Source: Mycetocola zhadangensis (GTDB taxonomy: Bacteria; Actinomycetota; Actinomycetes; Actinomycetales; Microbacteriaceae). Taken from it: a stretch of DNA of 64,000 nt. This document shows, in pieces, positions 36,360 through 45,759 of the stretch. The position numbers and the translations under genes are program-made. Each line of letters begins with the position of its first letter. Within the stretch, counting starts at the first letter, position 1. The notes beneath the pieces were generated by a model. It saw only the letters and a program-made list of their open reading frames with translations, had not been told where the DNA came from and searched no databases. The stretch covers positions 62,001-126,000 of the forward strand of contig NZ_RCWJ01000002.1 in assembly GCF_003668565.1 (NCBI RefSeq), in the 5' to 3' direction.

Positions 36360-37673
36360 GTGAGAACGGTTGACCGCGACATCCTGCGCCTCGCCGTTCC
36401 GGCACTGGGCGCCCTCGTGGCCGAACCCCTCTTCCTCCTCGCCGACTCCGCCATGATCGGCCACCTCGGCGTCACCCCACTCGCCGGCCTCGGCCTCGCC
36501 GGCGCCGTGCTGCAAACCATCATCGGCCTGATGGTCTTCCTGGCCTACGCCACAACGCCCGCCGTCGCCCGCCGACTCGGTGCTGGGAACGAGCGCGGCG
36601 GCGTCTCCGTCGGCATCGACGGCATCTGGCTGTCACTCGGCCTCGGCCTGGTGCTCGCCATCGCGGGATTCGCTGCGACACCGTTCCTGCTCTCCCTGTT
36701 CGGTGCGACAACGGATGTCACGGAGCAAGCCTCGATTTACCTCTCGATTTCGATGATCGGCATCCCGGCGATGCTCCTCGTCTTCGCGGCAACGGGGCTG
36801 CTCCGCGGCCTCCAGGACACCCGCACACCGCTCCTCGTCGCCGGGCTCGGATTCGCCGCCAACGTCGTGCTCAACTTCGTCTTCATCTACCTGCTCGACC
36901 TGGGCATCGCCGGCTCAGCAATCGGCACCGTCGTGGCCCAGTGGGGAATGGCCGGCGTCTACCTCGCCGTCGTTCTGCGGCACGCCCGACGCACCGGGGC
37001 AGATATCCGCCCCTCCCGCGACGGCATCTCCGGGTCAGCGATGTCCGGCGGCTGGCTCTTCGTTCGAACGGCCAGCCTCCGCGCTGCCATCCTGCTCGCG
37101 ACCTTCGTTGCGACCGGCCTGGGCACAAGCGAGCTCGCCGGCTTCCAGGTCGTGATGACCATGTTCACCCTCACCGCGTTCATCCTCGACGCCCTGGCTA
37201 TCGCGGCCCAGGCCCTCATCGGCAAGGGGCTCGGCGCGGCCGACACTGCGGGAGTGCGCGCCGTCCTGGCCCGCTGCCTTACCTGGGGCGTCGGCTCGGG
37301 AGTGGCGCTCGGGCTCCTCGTCGCGGCGACATCCGGCGTCACCGGCCTGCTCTTCACCGGCGACCCCGACCTCGCCGCGCTGCTGACGCCGTCCCTGATC
37401 ATTCTCGGCGTCAGCGCACCGCTCGCCGGGTTCGTCTTCGTGCTCGACGGAGTGCTGATCGGCGCAGGTGACGCACGCTACCTGGCCCTCACAGGCATCC
37501 TGAACCTCGCCTGTTTCACACCGCTCGCGCTCTGGGTCGCTCTCGCTGCCCCGACGAACGCCGCTGGCCTCGCCTTGCTGACGGCCGCGTTCTCACTCGG
37601 CTACCTGTCGGCACGTGCGCTCACACTCGGTCTGCGGGCGCGCACGACGGCGTGGATGCGCACCGGCGTCTGA
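36360..37673 (+). CDS. MATE-family efflux transporter (DinF-like)
   Basis: Encodes 437 residues with 12 predicted helices in two halves. DRDILRLAVPALGALVAEPL and ADSAMIGHLGVTPLAGLGLA in the first half and FQVVMTMFTLTAFILDALAIA with AAQALIGKGLGA in the second are MATE/DinF patterns. It should export cationic or other toxic compounds with H+ or Na+. The start is GTG 36360, with TAGGCT seven bases upstream and no ribosome site. DinF-type genes are sometimes stress-induced, but no LexA box is evident. Confidence 0.9.
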   Translation: MRTVDRDILRLAVPALGALVAEPLFLLADSAMIGHLGVTPLAGLGLAGAVLQTIIGLMVFLAYATTPAVARRLGAGNERGGVSVGIDGIWLSLGLGLVLAIAGFAATPFLLSLFGATTDVTEQASIYLSISMIGIPAMLLVFAATGLLRGLQDTRTPLLVAGLGFAANVVLNFVFIYLLDLGIAGSAIGTVVAQWGMAGVYLAVVLRHARRTGADIRPSRDGISGSAMSGGWLFVRTASLRAAILLATFVATGLGTSELAGFQVVMTMFTLTAFILDALAIAAQALIGKGLGAADTAGVRAVLARCLTWGVGSGVALGLLVAATSGVTGLLFTGDPDLAALLTPSLIILGVSAPLAGFVFVLDGVLIGAGDARYLALTGILNLACFTPLALWVALAAPTNAAGLALLTAAFSLGYLSARALTLGLRARTTAWMRTGV

Positions 37674-37846
37674 CGACCGCCGACCACCACCGACCACCGA
37701 CCACGGACTGACGACCACCGACCAGGGTTGCCACAGCGTGCCCTCCCGGATCTCAGTTGCCACTTTTCGTCGCCCACCGGCTCGGCGAGCGACGAAGTGT
37801 GTGTCATCTCGCCCCTCGACAACGACCCCGGTGACAGACTCGATGC
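37672..37846. repeat. Intergenic CGACCAC microrepeat tract
   Basis: Positions 37672-37729 hold irregular copies of CGACCACC/GACCACGG. The rest of the gap carries a CAGACT -10-like box (37835-37840) six bases before the next ATG and nothing else I can support. Confidence 0.6.
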
Positions 37847-38434
37847 ATGGCACCCCGCATCATCGTCGCACACGGCTACAACGCCGCCCCGCATCGGCAC
37901 TGGTTCCCCTGGCTGGTCGAACAATTCGACCCGGGCGTCGTCACCGTCCCTGCCCTGCCGAATTCGACGGCGCCCGAGCTCGAGCCCTGGGTCGACACTC
38001 TTGCCGCAGCCATCGGCGGGGTCGACGACGAGACGATCCTGATCGGCCACAGCCTCGGGGCGATCACGACGCTTCGCGTCCTCGAGCGGATGCCACGCCC
38101 CTGGCGGCTGCGCGGCTTGATTCTCGTGGCCGGTTTCGTCTCATCCCTGCCGAACCTGCCCAAACTCGATGAGTTCACCGCTCCCCCCGTCGACCTGGCA
38201 ACCCTCGCCGCGCACATCGAGCACCGCTCGGTCATCGGCTCGGACAATGACACAACCGTCGCGCCAGCATTCACCGCGGAGCTGGCTCGCGGCCTCGAGG
38301 CGCCGCTCACAATCGTTTCAGGCGGAGGGCACTTCGTCGATCGCCTCGGCTGTCATTCCATACCTGAACTGCTTCCCGTGGTCAACCGCATGCTGGAAGC
38401 CAGTCCCCCTGACACCATCGAAACACGGCGCTGA
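37847..38434 (+). CDS. RBBP9/YdeN-family serine hydrolase
   Basis: Encodes 195 residues. PRIIVAHGYNAAPHRHWFPWL is the family opening (HG-x-N-W type), GHSLGA holds the nucleophile serine, GSDNDTTV the aspartate and SGGGHF the histidine. These small intracellular alpha/beta hydrolases have unclear natural substrates. CAGACT six bases before the ATG and absence of a ribosome site suggest a leaderless transcript. It precedes the SDR gene by 39 bases and may share its message. Confidence 0.88.
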   Translation: MAPRIIVAHGYNAAPHRHWFPWLVEQFDPGVVTVPALPNSTAPELEPWVDTLAAAIGGVDDETILIGHSLGAITTLRVLERMPRPWRLRGLILVAGFVSSLPNLPKLDEFTAPPVDLATLAAHIEHRSVIGSDNDTTVAPAFTAELARGLEAPLTIVSGGGHFVDRLGCHSIPELLPVVNRMLEASPPDTIETRR

Positions 38435-38473
38435 ATTTCCGCGTTGTTCCACGATCAGGCAGGAGAGGTCACC

Positions 38474-39370
38474 ATGTCGCCCGACCAGCACACGTTCGAA
38501 GATCCAAGCAAGAAGTACTCAGACATTGACACCACCGCCCAGTCACAGGGAGGCCCTGGCCTCGACGCCGATCTGGTCCAGAAGGCCGACCGAGGCGAGA
38601 AGAGCTACCGCGGCGCTGGCCGCCTCGAGGGCCGTAAGGCGCTCATCACCGGCGCAGACTCGGGCATCGGCGCCGCCGTAGCCATCGCATTCGCGCGCGA
38701 GGGAGCAGACATTGCTCTCTCCTACCTGCCCGAGGAGGAAGAAGACGCGCAGGGTGTTGTCGCCCTCATTCAGGAAGCCGGTCGAACCGCCGTGGCCATC
38801 CCAGGCGACCTGACCGATGTGAACTACTGCCGTGAACTCGTCGAGCGTTCGGTCACCGAGCTCGGCGGACTCGACATCCTTATCAACAACGCCGGCAAGC
38901 AGCAGCACGTCGAGGACCTTCTCGACCTCAGCGACGAGCAGTTCGACGAGACATTCAAGACCAACGTCTACGCGATGTTCTGGGTGACCAAGGCCGCGCT
39001 CAAGCACATGGGCCCTGGCTCGACCATTATCAACACGTCGTCGATCCAGGCCTACCAGCCGTCGGAAAACCTCGTCGACTACGCCACAACCAAGGCGTCG
39101 ATCAACACCTTTTCCAAGGCGCTCGCCCAGCAACTCGCGCCCAAGGGAATCCGAGTCAACGTCGTGGCTCCAGGCCCGATCTGGACTCCGCTGCAGACCG
39201 CGGGTGGCCAGCCGACCGAGGCACTGCCCGACTTCGGTGAAGACACCCCGCTCGGTCGCCCCGGCCAGCCGGCCGAGCTCGCGCCGGCGTACGTGTTCCT
39301 GGCATCTGGGGAGTCCAGCTACGTCTCGGGGGAAACCCTCCACGTCAACGGCGGGATGCCGACGCCGTAG
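38474..39370 (+). CDS. Short-chain dehydrogenase/reductase (YhxC/YdaD-like)
   Basis: Encodes 298 residues. An N-terminal extension of about 45 polar residues precedes the Rossmann fold: ALITGADSGIGAAVAIAFA (cofactor loop TGxxxGIG), INNAG, the serine in NTSSIQAYQ, and YATTK with the catalytic Tyr and Lys. LAPKGIRVNVVAPGPIWTPL and YVSGETLHVNGG finish the domain. The extension and motifs match the general-stress SDR group of bacilli and actinobacteria. AGGAGAGG supports ATG 38474. Substrate unknown. Confidence 0.92.
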   Translation: MSPDQHTFEDPSKKYSDIDTTAQSQGGPGLDADLVQKADRGEKSYRGAGRLEGRKALITGADSGIGAAVAIAFAREGADIALSYLPEEEEDAQGVVALIQEAGRTAVAIPGDLTDVNYCRELVERSVTELGGLDILINNAGKQQHVEDLLDLSDEQFDETFKTNVYAMFWVTKAALKHMGPGSTIINTSSIQAYQPSENLVDYATTKASINTFSKALAQQLAPKGIRVNVVAPGPIWTPLQTAGGQPTEALPDFGEDTPLGRPGQPAELAPAYVFLASGESSYVSGETLHVNGGMPTP

Positions 39371-39379
39371 CTCGGAGAT

Positions 39380-39415
39380 GTGCCGTCCGCCAACCGGCGG
39401 GCGGCACCCTTTCTT
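39380..39415 (+). terminator. Hairpin terminator after the SDR gene
   Basis: GTGCCGTCCGCC pairs with GGCGGGCGGCAC (one mismatch pair) around a short loop, followed by CCTTTCTT. Confidence 0.75.
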
Positions 39416-39453
39416 CCGGCGACGCGTTCCCAGCCACTCGGACAGGAGCGAGA

Positions 39454-41277
39454 GTGACAGCGAGAAAAGCCGCACAGCTGTTGCCGAAGGCCGACAGCGC
39501 TGGCCCGCTCGCCCGGAAGGACGGGTACGCCGACCTCCGCGGTTATGCCGGGATCGGTGACGGACGCACCGTCGCTCTCATCGCTCGCGACGGCTCAGTG
39601 GACTGGCTGCCGATTCCAGCGCTCGACTCCGTCCCCGTCTTCGCGGCCCTGCTCGACGCGGAGAACGGCGGACGGATCACCCTGGCGCCGGTCGAGGCGT
39701 ACACGACGACTCGCGCCTACATACCCGGAACGAACGTGCTGCAGACGACGTTCACGACAGCATCCGGTGTTGTCCGCCTCACCGACGCTTTGGTTACCGG
39801 CGTCGCCGGTCGACTGCCGTGGACCGAGCTGGCGCGGCGCATCGACGGGATTCGCGGATCCGTCGAAATGAGGTGGGCGGTTGAGCCGGGCCGAGCGCTC
39901 CGAACCGCGATGCCGTGGGTAGACAACACGGTGCACGGTCCGGTCATCCGGGTCGGCGGCGTGATGCTCTCGGTCACCGGTTTTGAGCACGGAGCGAACG
40001 AGCCGGGCACACACCACCTCGACGGGGCATTCACGACCAGCGCCGGCTCACGACACCTCTTCGCGGTGTCAGGCACCTCACGTGAACCGATCCACCCGCC
40101 GAACCCGCGCAACGTCGACCGCGGCATCGACCGCACCGTCGACAACTGGCGCGCGTGGTCACGTGAGTTCTCCTACGAGGGGCCGTGGGCCGATGCCGTC
40201 CAACGCAGTGCCCTGGCCCTCAAGCTCCTCATTCACAGTCCCACCGGCGCCATTGCGGCCGCGGCAACAACCTCGCTGCCCGAGACGATCACCGGTGGCA
40301 AAAACTGGGACTACCGGTTCGCCTGGGTCCGCGATGTGGCGTACACGCTGCAGGCCATGATCAGGTTCGGGCTGCGCGAGGAGAGCCAGGCCGCTGTCTC
40401 GTGGATGCTCACCACCATCCGCAAACACGGGCCTGAGCTCGAGGTGTTTTACACACTAGACGGGGAAATCCCAGACGAGATCGTGCGCACCGAGGCGCCC
40501 GGCTGGCGCGGACTCGGCCCCGTCGTGTGTGGCAATGACGCGAAACACCAGCTGCAGCTTGGGCCGTACGGCGACCTGTTCGACGTCATGCGCAGCTACG
40601 TCGACGCGGGCAACATCCTCGACGCCGAGACCGGCCGTTCACTGGCCTCCGTCGCCGACCAGGCCTGCGACGACTGGCAGAAACCCGACGCCGGCATTTG
40701 GGAGCTCGAGCAAAACCGGCACTACACGACGTCGAAGCTCGGCTGCTGGCAGGCACTCTCGAGCGCCGTTCACCTGGCGAAACTCGGCGAGATCCCCGGC
40801 GACGCCGCGCGCTGGGAGACCGAACGCGACCGGATCGCCGACTGGGTGAACGAGAACTGCTGGTCAGAGGAGCGAGGGGCGTTCACGATGTACCCCGGCT
40901 CTGACGAGCTTGACGCGTCGATCCTGCTTCACGCGCCGAGTGGCTTTAACCGAGGCGAGCGGATGTCACGGACCATTGATGCAATCACGGCTGAGTTGGG
41001 CGATGGCCCGCTGGTCTACCGCTACACGGGGATGCGTGAGGAAGAGGCGACGTTTGTGGCCTGCGCCTTCTGGCGAGCGGGCGCGCTGGCCTGTGTCGGC
41101 CGCATCGACGAGGCTCGCGCACTCATGGACGAGCTCATCCCGCTCGCGAACAACGTCGGCATGTACGCGGAGATGATCGACGCCGACTCCCTCGACTTCG
41201 CCGGAAACCTGCCGCAGGGGCTCAGCCACCTGTCACTCATCTACACGGCCATCCTCATCAGCGAACTCTCCGACTGA
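39454..41277 (+). CDS. GH15 family glycosidase (glucoamylase/trehalase-like)
   Basis: Encodes 607 residues. An N-terminal beta-sandwich (GYAGIGDGRTVALIARDGSVDWLPIPALDS; residues about 30-250) is followed by an (alpha/alpha)6 barrel with GKNWDYRFAWVRDVAYTLQA, QLGPYGDLFDVM and EEATFVACAFWRAGAL, the last carrying a likely catalytic glutamate. In actinobacteria, members of this group include trehalases and glucan hydrolases. No signal peptide, so it acts inside the cell. The GTG at 39454 follows AGGAG. The exact substrate is not fixed by the sequence. Confidence 0.9.
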   Translation: MTARKAAQLLPKADSAGPLARKDGYADLRGYAGIGDGRTVALIARDGSVDWLPIPALDSVPVFAALLDAENGGRITLAPVEAYTTTRAYIPGTNVLQTTFTTASGVVRLTDALVTGVAGRLPWTELARRIDGIRGSVEMRWAVEPGRALRTAMPWVDNTVHGPVIRVGGVMLSVTGFEHGANEPGTHHLDGAFTTSAGSRHLFAVSGTSREPIHPPNPRNVDRGIDRTVDNWRAWSREFSYEGPWADAVQRSALALKLLIHSPTGAIAAAATTSLPETITGGKNWDYRFAWVRDVAYTLQAMIRFGLREESQAAVSWMLTTIRKHGPELEVFYTLDGEIPDEIVRTEAPGWRGLGPVVCGNDAKHQLQLGPYGDLFDVMRSYVDAGNILDAETGRSLASVADQACDDWQKPDAGIWELEQNRHYTTSKLGCWQALSSAVHLAKLGEIPGDAARWETERDRIADWVNENCWSEERGAFTMYPGSDELDASILLHAPSGFNRGERMSRTIDAITAELGDGPLVYRYTGMREEEATFVACAFWRAGALACVGRIDEARALMDELIPLANNVGMYAEMIDADSLDFAGNLPQGLSHLSLIYTAILISELSD

Positions 41278-41338
41278 CGGCCATCCACCGATCGGTTGAT
41301 CGGGATATCAGTCGAACCACCTCTGTTGCACTATCGGA

Positions 41339-41355
41339 TACAGGACGATCCTGTA
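41339..41355. promoter_or_regulatory. Perfect palindrome before the ABC transporter genes
   Basis: TACAGGA-CGA-TCCTGTA, a perfect 7+3+7 inverted repeat, ends four bases before the ATG of the ATPase gene. A second one, CCGATC-GGTT-GATCGG, is at 41288-41303. The first is well placed for a repressor acting on initiation of this operon. Confidence 0.6.
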
Positions 41356-41358
41356 ACC

Positions 41359-42300
41359 ATGACTTCTCCGATAAACGTGGCGCAGACATCCGCTGGTCTC
41401 TCAAGTTCGCCCGTGGTCGAGGTGAGGAACCTCGTCAAACGCTACGGCGCGCAGACCACCGTAAGCGGGGTCAGCTTCGACATCGTCCGCGGCGAGACCT
41501 TTGCCCTGCTCGGCCCTAACGGTGCAGGCAAGTCGACAACGATCGAGATCCTTGAGGGATACCGCGATCGCACGAGCGGCGATGTGCAGGTTCTCGGCGT
41601 CGACCCGCAGAAGGGAGACCTGGCCTGGAAGGCGCAACTCGGCATCGTGCTGCAGTCGAGCGCTGAGGCCGCACACGTCACAGTGCGTGAGCAGGTCGAG
41701 CAGTTCGCGGCGTACTATCCGCATCCGCGCGACGTCGACGAGGTCATCGCGGCCGTCGGCCTGACCGACCAGTCGAAAACTCGGATCGGCAAACTCTCCG
41801 GCGGTCAGCGCAGACGGGTGGACGTGGCGCTCGGCGTCGTCGGGCGCCCACAGCTGCTGTTCCTTGACGAGCCGACGACGGGATTCGACCCCGAGGCCCG
41901 TCGCCACTTCTGGGACCTCATCCGGTCACTCAAGGCCGAGGGTACGACGATCCTTCTCACCACCCACTACCTCGACGAAGCCGCACAGCTTGCTGATCGG
42001 GTCGCGGTCATCGCGGCCGGCCGGCTGGTCGAGATCGGGCCGGTCGACACGATCGGTGGCGCAGACGCCCGAGTCCCCGTTGTGCGCTGGCGGGACGCCG
42101 CAGGTCTTCGGACCGAACGCACACTCGAGCCCGCCGCATTTGTTCGCGCCCTCTCCGCGGAGATCGGCGAAGAACCGCGTGACCTTGAGGTGATCCGGCC
42201 GAGCCTCGAGGACGTCTACCTCGGCCTTGTCAGCGCAGCTGACGCGAAAGCGGCAGACGCGACTTCCGCAACCCACGCGACAGGAGCAGCCCATGTCTGA
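41359..42300 (+). CDS. ABC transporter ATP-binding protein (DrrA-like)
   Basis: Encodes 313 residues. Walker A GPNGAGKST, Q-loop GIVLQSS, signature LSGGQRRRVD, Walker B LLFLDEPTTGFDPEARR and H-loop TTHYLDEAAQLADR are intact. The C-terminal domain ends with the LEDVYLGL motif typical of DrrA-type drug exporters, then an Ala/Thr-rich tail. It pairs with the permease, whose start overlaps its stop, and with the two-component genes downstream. Exports an antibiotic-like or lipid substrate by family. Confidence 0.92.
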   Translation: MTSPINVAQTSAGLSSSPVVEVRNLVKRYGAQTTVSGVSFDIVRGETFALLGPNGAGKSTTIEILEGYRDRTSGDVQVLGVDPQKGDLAWKAQLGIVLQSSAEAAHVTVREQVEQFAAYYPHPRDVDEVIAAVGLTDQSKTRIGKLSGGQRRRVDVALGVVGRPQLLFLDEPTTGFDPEARRHFWDLIRSLKAEGTTILLTTHYLDEAAQLADRVAVIAAGRLVEIGPVDTIGGADARVPVVRWRDAAGLRTERTLEPAAFVRALSAEIGEEPRDLEVIRPSLEDVYLGLVSAADAKAADATSATHATGAAHV

Positions 42301-43165
42301 ATCGACACTCACCCGGCCAAACACAACACAACCGGTTCCGGCGCTGCCGCGTGGCCGTGGCATCCGTTTGGGAATGAAACGCATCGGGTACGAGATCAAG
42401 ACCTACTTTCGCGTCGGCGACCAGGTCTTCTTCACCTTCCTTTTTCCGGTGGTGATGCTGTCGATCTTTGCGGCGGCATTCAGCGCCTCGGGCAATGTCG
42501 GTACCAACCCGGACGGCACCGGCGGGATCACCCAGGGTGCGTATTTCCTTCCGGGAATGATCGCAGCTGGCATCCTGCTCTCTGGGGTGCAGAATCTCGC
42601 CGTTGATATTGCGACCGAGAAGAGTGACGGGACGCTCAAGCGGTTGGGGGGATCACCACTTCCGGTGATCAGCTACTTCATCGGCAAGATGGGGCAGGTG
42701 TTCGTGACGTCGCTTGCGCAGATCGCTCTCCTCCTGCTGGTCGCGCGTGTGGTGTTCTCGATCGAGCTGCCGACAGAGCCCGAACTCTGGGCACGTTTTG
42801 CGTGGCTCTACCTGCTCGGTATCGTCACCTCGGCGGTTCTCGGTATCGCGCTGTCGGCACTGCCGCGAACCGGGAAGAGCGCGACAGCTGTCGTCATCCC
42901 GATTGTGCTCGTGCTGCAGTTCATCTCCGGCGTCTACCTGATGTTCACCATGCTGCCCGAGTGGCTGCAAAACATCGCGAGCATCTTTCCGCTGAAATGG
43001 CTGGCGCAGGGCATGCGGTCGGTGTTCCTGCCCGAGAGCTTTGCATCGTTGGAGCAGAACGGGAGCTGGGAGCTGGGATGGGTTGCGCTGGTTCTGCTGA
43101 TCTGGTGTGTTGTCGGCCTGGTGCTGTGCCGGTTCACCTTCCGCTGGATCCGCAAGGATAGCTGA
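42293..43165 (+). CDS. ABC-2-type transporter permease (DrrB-like)
   Basis: Encodes 290 residues with six predicted helices. TYFRVGDQVFFTFLFPVVML opens the membrane domain; EKSDGTLKRLGGSPLPVISYF is the conserved cytosolic loop of ABC-2 permeases that contacts the ATPase; SGVYLMFTMLPEWLQNIASIFPLKWLAQGMR lies near the end. AGGAG precedes ATG 42293, within the 3' end of the ATPase gene. Forms the exporter with that ATPase. Confidence 0.92.
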   Translation: MSESTLTRPNTTQPVPALPRGRGIRLGMKRIGYEIKTYFRVGDQVFFTFLFPVVMLSIFAAAFSASGNVGTNPDGTGGITQGAYFLPGMIAAGILLSGVQNLAVDIATEKSDGTLKRLGGSPLPVISYFIGKMGQVFVTSLAQIALLLLVARVVFSIELPTEPELWARFAWLYLLGIVTSAVLGIALSALPRTGKSATAVVIPIVLVLQFISGVYLMFTMLPEWLQNIASIFPLKWLAQGMRSVFLPESFASLEQNGSWELGWVALVLLIWCVVGLVLCRFTFRWIRKDS

Positions 43166-43226
43166 CGCCTGGCGTTCACCCCGGTCGAGCGTCACCTGCC
43201 CGCTTCCAATGCGAGAGAGTAGTGCC

Positions 43227-44399
43227 GTGAACAATCCGAAATGGTGGGACATTGCTGTCGCAGGCACCGCGGTCATTGTCGGTATCACCGTGGTTTACAC
43301 CACGGGCGGTTACGAAGGGTGGGCTGCGTTCGTCTCCCTCGTGATGCTGTGCCTCGTCTACTACCTGTTCGGCCGCAGGCTGGTCGGGGCGACCGATCGG
43401 GTCCCGCCGCCAACGTCGATGGCACCGAGCATCACGTTCCAAGCGCTGCTCGCCATTATTGTCGCGGTCGGCGCCGCGTTCGAACCGAACGTCGTGACGG
43501 CGCAGGCCATCGCCTTCCCGTTGATCTGGGTGGTGTCACTCAACACCAGGCAGGCCGTGATCGCCAACATCTTCGCGGCCATCGTGATAGCCGTCGGCTT
43601 CGGTATCGGACTCGGCGGCGCAACGGGCGCCATCCAGGCGCTCTTCGTCGCCGGCCTGTCGCTGGCCTTCAGCCTCGCGCTCGGCCTCTGGATCACGAGC
43701 ATCGCGAACTACGCCGAGGAACGCGACAGGCTGCTCGCCGAGTTGCGCGCCACCCAGGGCGAGCTCGAGGGCATGAGCCGGATTGCCGGTGCGACCGCAG
43801 AGCGGGAGAGGATTGCCCGCGAGATTCACGACACCATCGCCCAGAGCCTCACGAGCATTGTCATGCTGGCCCAGCGCGCCCGGCTCGAACAACCCACCCC
43901 CGAGACCGCACTCGAGCTGATCGAATCGACGGCCCGCGACGCGCTCGGAGAAGCGCGGGCGCTGGTCACCGCGAACGCCGGGCTCCCGTCGACCGACGCT
44001 TCCCTCGCCGAAACGCTGTCCAGACTCGGCGAGCGCTTCTCCCGCGAAACCTCCGTCGCCGTCACAACGCATGTGACCCTGTCCGGGCTGCCCCGCGATA
44101 TCGAAGTTGTGCTGTTGCGCTGCGCACAGGAGGGCCTCGCCAACGTGAGAAAACACGCCGCCGCACGAACAGCATCCGTCACCGTGTCGTCCACCGAATC
44201 CAGCGTGACCCTGGAGATCCGCGATGACGGTCGCGGGCTCCGCGGCTACACACCGGGCGACGAACGCGGTTTTGGCCTCAGTGGCATGCGCGATCGTGTG
44301 GGTCTCGTCGGCGGTACATTGACGGTGACGGATGCTGACACCGCGTCCGGCACAATTCTCACCGTCGACATTCCCCTGATGAAAGCACACACAGCATGA
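43227..44399 (+). CDS. Sensor histidine kinase (HisKA_3 type)
   Basis: Encodes 390 residues from GTG 43227, with GAGAGAG upstream; ATG 43209 is an alternative. Five or six membrane helices (about 10-170) without an extracellular domain are followed by a coiled linker (EERDRLLAELRATQGELE) and the phospho-accepting histidine in AREIHDTIAQS (H201). The ATPase domain has EGLANVRKHA, DDGRGL and GFGLSGMRDRV. Lacking an outer sensor domain, it may sense the membrane or the adjacent ABC transporter. Operon with ABC genes before and the response regulator after. Confidence 0.9.
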   Translation: MNNPKWWDIAVAGTAVIVGITVVYTTGGYEGWAAFVSLVMLCLVYYLFGRRLVGATDRVPPPTSMAPSITFQALLAIIVAVGAAFEPNVVTAQAIAFPLIWVVSLNTRQAVIANIFAAIVIAVGFGIGLGGATGAIQALFVAGLSLAFSLALGLWITSIANYAEERDRLLAELRATQGELEGMSRIAGATAERERIAREIHDTIAQSLTSIVMLAQRARLEQPTPETALELIESTARDALGEARALVTANAGLPSTDASLAETLSRLGERFSRETSVAVTTHVTLSGLPRDIEVVLLRCAQEGLANVRKHAAARTASVTVSSTESSVTLEIRDDGRGLRGYTPGDERGFGLSGMRDRVGLVGGTLTVTDADTASGTILTVDIPLMKAHTA

Positions 44400-45049
44400 C
44401 CGACCGTTCGATTCGGGTTCTCGTGGCAGACGACCACCCCATCGTGAGGTCGGGGATCGCGTCGCTCTTGACCCTGGCCGATGGCATCGAGGTGGTCGGC
44501 GAGGCCGCCAGCGGCGCAGAGGCAATCTCGCTGGCGCAGTCGCTCGAGCCCGACCTCGTGCTGATGGACCTGCGGATGCCTGTGGCCAACGGGCCCGAGG
44601 TCGACGGCGCGGCGGCGACCGCGCAGATTATCGCGACGGTCCCAGGCACCCGCGTGCTGATCCTCACCACATACGAAACCGACGACCACATCCTCGGCGC
44701 GATCGAGGCCGGAGCGAGCGGGTACCTGCTCAAGGCGGCGCCGCAGGACGAGATCGTCGCCGGAGTGCGCTCGGTGGTTGGCGGGCAGACCGTGCTCGCC
44801 CCCGCGATTGCGGCGAAACTGGTCGAGCGGATGCGACAGGGCGCTGCTCCTGAGCGTCCCCGGCTGAGCGCGCGCGAACTTGAGGTACTCAAACTGGTCA
44901 GCGTCGGCAACAGTAACGCGGCGATCGCGCGGACGCTCTTCATCAGTGAGGCCACGGTGAAAACGCACCTCATCCACGTGTTCGAGAAGCTCGGCGTCTC
45001 GGATCGGACACGTGCCGTGACGCTGGCCCTTGAGCTCGGGCTGCTCTGA
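44396..45049 (+). CDS. NarL/FixJ-family response regulator
   Basis: Encodes 217 residues. The receiver domain has acidic residues D12 and D13, phospho-acceptor D58 in LVLMDLRMP, and the lysine in GYLLKAAP. The LuxR-type helix-turn-helix is LSARELEVLKLVSVGNSNAAI with TVKTHLIHVFEKLGV. Its ATG overlaps the kinase stop (ATGA), so it is the partner of that kinase and likely controls the upstream ABC transporter operon. Confidence 0.94.
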   Translation: MTDRSIRVLVADDHPIVRSGIASLLTLADGIEVVGEAASGAEAISLAQSLEPDLVLMDLRMPVANGPEVDGAAATAQIIATVPGTRVLILTTYETDDHILGAIEAGASGYLLKAAPQDEIVAGVRSVVGGQTVLAPAIAAKLVERMRQGAAPERPRLSARELEVLKLVSVGNSNAAIARTLFISEATVKTHLIHVFEKLGVSDRTRAVTLALELGLL

Positions 45050-45121
45050 ACGACGATGTTTATTGGTCGCGTGGCAGAGGCTCGGTCTGGTTCGGTTCGA
45101 CGCTGCTGGTTAGCATGAGGC

Positions 45122-45691
45122 ATGCGCCCGACCGAGTTCTCCCGCCCCATCCAGACGGAGCGGCTGACCCTTCGGCGTCCTGAGCTGACGGATGTCGACG
45201 CGATCCACGCCTTCCAGTCGCGCGAGGACGTCTGCGCCTACCTTCTGTTCGCGCCGCGCGACCGCGCCTCGGTCGAGGCCAAGGTGGCGGAGAGCACCAC
45301 AAAAACCCGGCTCGAGAAACCGGGCGACTACCTCCAGCCGACGATGGAGCGGCGTGACGACGGCCGGGTGATGGGCCAGATGTACCTGAGCATCGACAGC
45401 GTGGAGAACGAATGTGTCGAGATCGGATGGATCATGCACCCCGACTACGCTGGGCGCGGCTTCGCGACGGAGGCTGCGTTCGCGTTGCTTGATTTCGCGT
45501 TTCGAACCGTTGGCGCCCATCGCGTGATTGCAACCCTCGACCCCGCCAATGAGGCCTCGGTGCGCGTCTGCCATCGCCTGGGCATGCGCAAAGAGGCTCA
45601 CCTGCTCGAAGACATGCGCGTAAAGGGCGAGTGGGCTGACACAGGCGTTTACGCGATCCTCCACCGAGAGTGGGCAGCAGCAAGCGGGTGA
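45122..45691 (+). CDS. GNAT N-acetyltransferase (RimJ/RimL-like)
   Basis: Encodes 189 residues. RLTLRRPELTDVDAIHAFQS, EIGWIMHPDYAGRGFATEAA and VRVCHRLGMRKEAHLLED match RimJ/RimL-type acetyltransferases, with the acetyl-CoA loop in GRGFATEA. It transfers acetyl from acetyl-CoA to an amine, possibly a protein N-terminus or a small molecule. TAGCAT lies five bases before the ATG, so the transcript may be leaderless. Confidence 0.88.
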   Translation: MRPTEFSRPIQTERLTLRRPELTDVDAIHAFQSREDVCAYLLFAPRDRASVEAKVAESTTKTRLEKPGDYLQPTMERRDDGRVMGQMYLSIDSVENECVEIGWIMHPDYAGRGFATEAAFALLDFAFRTVGAHRVIATLDPANEASVRVCHRLGMRKEAHLLEDMRVKGEWADTGVYAILHREWAAASG

Positions 45692-45759
45692 CGCCGGTTC
45701 GGACTCCACACGGGTCGACGTCGATGGCTCTCACAGGGTCAGTTTGTGAGGATGGGGCA

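Noticed and set aside
36106-36363. Open frame encoding 10-residue LGHERRHAPL-like repeats
   Set aside because: Arises from the 30-bp tandem repeat; no ribosome site and it overlaps regulatory DNA.
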